DNA of 64,000 bases from BACL21 sp038141525 (GTDB lineage Bacteria > Bacteroidota > Bacteroidia > Flavobacteriales > Flavobacteriaceae). Position 1 is the first letter of the stretch. Each line of letters opens with the position of its first letter. The notes beneath the pieces were generated by a model, which had not been told where the DNA came from, ran no database searches, and worked only from the letters and a program-made list of their open reading frames with translations. A program made the position numbers and the translations under genes. This document shows, in pieces, positions 62,540 through 64,000 of this stretch. Location of the stretch: assembly GCA_038141525.1 (NCBI GenBank), contig JAYQIF010000001.1, positions 186,001 through 250,000 on the forward strand, given 5' to 3'.

Positions 62540-64000
62540 TCATTTATCTTGATTTTTATTTCGATACAGCTGAGGATCCACGACAGAGGACATGGCTTTT
62601 ATGTCTAGAGGTTTTCCGATAAATTTTGCGACCTGCTTTGCGACTTGTTCTGGATGCTCAATCACCTCCCTGTGATTGATGTATAGAATCTCTACTCCTG
62701 GTTCAATTTTTTGCCATCCGGTTACGGACTTCAACAAGCGCTGAAATTGATTGTACAAATGCACGGGAAAGTCCTCAGAATTCTTACCCAACATCTTTTG
62801 CTGAGATTGAACCACCTCGTGAAGATCACGATTCATAAATATCACTTTGTATCGGTACTGATTGTCCAAATATTTGAGTAATGGGGCCACTACTTTAACG
62901 CCCATATTGAGGGCCTTTTCAAGCCAAGAATTATCCTTATATAGCGCTTTTACTGGTTCGTATTCATAGTACCCCTTTGGATTCGAAATGTCGGCCTCGC
63001 GCAATTCATCTTGTAAAATAGCAACACCACCGCGATCGAGCATCTGCATCATCATGGAAGTTCCTGAGCGTGGCAAACCGGATACCACCACAATCTGATT
63101 TTCATAATATCTATGCGTTGCTTTATCTTCGAGCGTATACTGGATGTCTTTTTTTTCTTTTAAGTTCTCCAGTGATTGCTCGGCTTTGTGAAATTCTTTA
63201 GGCTTGAGCTTTGCCGCCATTTCATAAGCGATTTCGGCATTGTCAAGATCCCCCAATTGTTCCAGAGCCTGGCCCAGCAGCAAATGCCCCTTGGGGAAAA
63301 ACTTAACCAGCTCAACACTTGTCAAGGCATATTCTGCCGCCTCTTCAAACTGGTCTGTTTGCAACAGGACCTCCGCCATTGCCGCGTGATATGTCGGGAT
63401 TTGAGATTCTTTCTCAATGGCTTTTTCAAACGCCTCAATGGCCCGCTGAAAATCACCGAGTTCATAATGTAATAAACCATAGCGATACCACACAGGTCCC
63501 GTTTGGTCTTTTTCAAGTAGATGCTCAATAATTGCCAGTGCCTCCCTGGGACGACCCATTTCAGAAAGTATCTGAGCCTCGGTCAAATCTAGATTGTACG
63601 AAACTTCAGTGTCAGAGTTTTTAACCGCCTCCAGGTGCATCAACGCCGATTCAAAATCCTTTTCTTTGATAGCGATACTGATCAAGTCCATCAAAAAAGG
63701 GGCATAGTCCTTTGCCTTTGGTTCCTCCAGTAATTCCAATAGGATTGCTTTGGCAGTACTCAAATCCTTTTTACCCAGATGAACCCGGGCTAAATTATGT
63801 TTGAGATCAATGCGCGTATTGCGGATGGCCACTTCAAATTTTTCGTCTAGGCGCTCCACATAACCCAATTCGACCAGCTGCTCCATAGTTTGAGCATCGG
63901 ACAAGACATCGGTCTGCTCCTTTTTATCGATCTCTGCAAAATCTCCTGGCATATCATCCCAACTATCGATATACTGGACTTCACCTGGTTCTTTGAATAG
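62540..64000 (-). CDS. TPR and sulfotransferase multidomain protein, 5' end outside window
   Basis: The frame is open to the right edge, so the N-terminus is missing. From ~63952 inward there are about five tetratricopeptide repeats (for example G-P-V-W-Y-R-Y-G-L-L-H-Y-E-L-G-D-F-Q-R-A, F-P-K-G-H-L-L-L-G-Q-A-L-E). A PAPS-dependent sulfotransferase domain follows, with the 5'-phosphosulfate loop G-L-P-R-S-G-T-S-M near 295 and a R-D-L-H-E-V-V-Q-S 3'-phosphate segment near 375. The residues entering from the edge (Y-I-D-S-W-D-D-M-P-G-D-F) resemble the end of alkaline-phosphatase-superfamily phosphodiesterases, so the whole may be a three-part fusion; this is inferred from few residues. Substrate unknown. 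Confidence 0.82.
   Translation of the reverse strand, partial: LFKEPGEVQYIDSWDDMPGDFAEIDKKEQTDVLSDAQTMEQLVELGYVERLDEKFEVAIRNTRIDLKHNLARVHLGKKDLSTAKAILLELLEEPKAKDYAPFLMDLISIAIKEKDFESALMHLEAVKNSDTEVSYNLDLTEAQILSEMGRPREALAIIEHLLEKDQTGPVWYRYGLLHYELGDFQRAIEAFEKAIEKESQIPTYHAAMAEVLLQTDQFEEAAEYALTSVELVKFFPKGHLLLGQALEQLGDLDNAEIAYEMAAKLKPKEFHKAEQSLENLKEKKDIQYTLEDKATHRYYENQIVVVSGLPRSGTSMMMQMLDRGGVAILQDELREADISNPKGYYEYEPVKALYKDNSWLEKALNMGVKVVAPLLKYLDNQYRYKVIFMNRDLHEVVQSQQKMLGKNSEDFPVHLYNQFQRLLKSVTGWQKIEPGVEILYINHREVIEHPEQVAKQVAKFIGKPLDIKAMSSVVDPQLYRNKNQDK

Noticed and set aside
1..64000. Mobile elements, prophage, CRISPR or defence islands
   Set aside because: No transposase, integrase, phage, Cas or restriction-modification gene can be recognised; the gene content is core and envelope functions.

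Overview
This window is chromosomal DNA from a member of the Bacteroidota, almost certainly a gliding, probably marine, species of Flavobacteriaceae. The evidence is a Na+-pumping NADH:quinone reductase (Nqr) operon, type IX secretion and gliding genes (Plug, PorT, GldB, GldC, cargo with C-terminal sorting domains), a flavobacterial FtsZ with a long acidic tail, DnaG and AccD without zinc-finger cysteines, and about a dozen promoters with the Bacteroidota -7 element TAnnTTTG. I see no prophage, insertion sequence, CRISPR array or rRNA operon. One tRNA gene (Arg) is present.

Layout. 1-7.4 kb (minus): nqrABCDEF, a small conserved gene and apbE, the flavin transferase for NqrB and NqrC. 7.5-10.5 kb (plus): the T9SS plug protein and pruA. 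10.5-16.8 kb: envelope genes, namely an Omp28-like lipoprotein, a TlpA-like thioredoxin, a DUF6029-type barrel and two T9SS cargo proteins, one with an Omp28 thioredoxin-like domain. 16.9-22.2 kb: rsmG, a fatty acid desaturase, an aminotransferase, purT and an OmpA-like protein. 22.2-30 kb: trkAH, menG-porT, a TrmH-type methyltransferase and tamL. 30-38.9 kb: fbaA-accD, a lipoprotein, rpsO, pnp, rpoD, rpe-ypdA and tRNA-Arg. 39.1-54.8 kb (minus): a complete flavobacterial division and cell-wall (dcw) cluster from mraZ to ftsZ, lacking murF and ddl and headed by a MraZ operator. 55-64 kb: an alpha/beta hydrolase with ysxC, gldBC, nadE, an atypical response regulator, dnaG, a polyprenyl synthase and a large TPR-sulfotransferase protein cut by the right edge.

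The most striking property is a set of about 15 single-base indels, many in G/C or A/T homopolymers, that break otherwise intact genes: apbE, nqrC, nqrA, pruA, the Omp28-type cargo, rsmG, the desaturase (a compensating pair), purT, the OmpA-like gene, menG (two), ftsZ, ftsI and rsmH. Several should be essential and both sides of each break stay conserved, so I read these as sequence errors rather than pseudogenes. Broken genes are annotated over their full conceptual span with the suspected position given.

Candidates for less-described biology are: the Omp28/TlpA/DUF6029 group, which may be an envelope thiol-redox module; the sulfotransferase multidomain protein at the right edge; a response regulator with Glu at the phosphoacceptor position on a nearly leaderless transcript; and a perfect 19-bp palindrome in the pnp leader.
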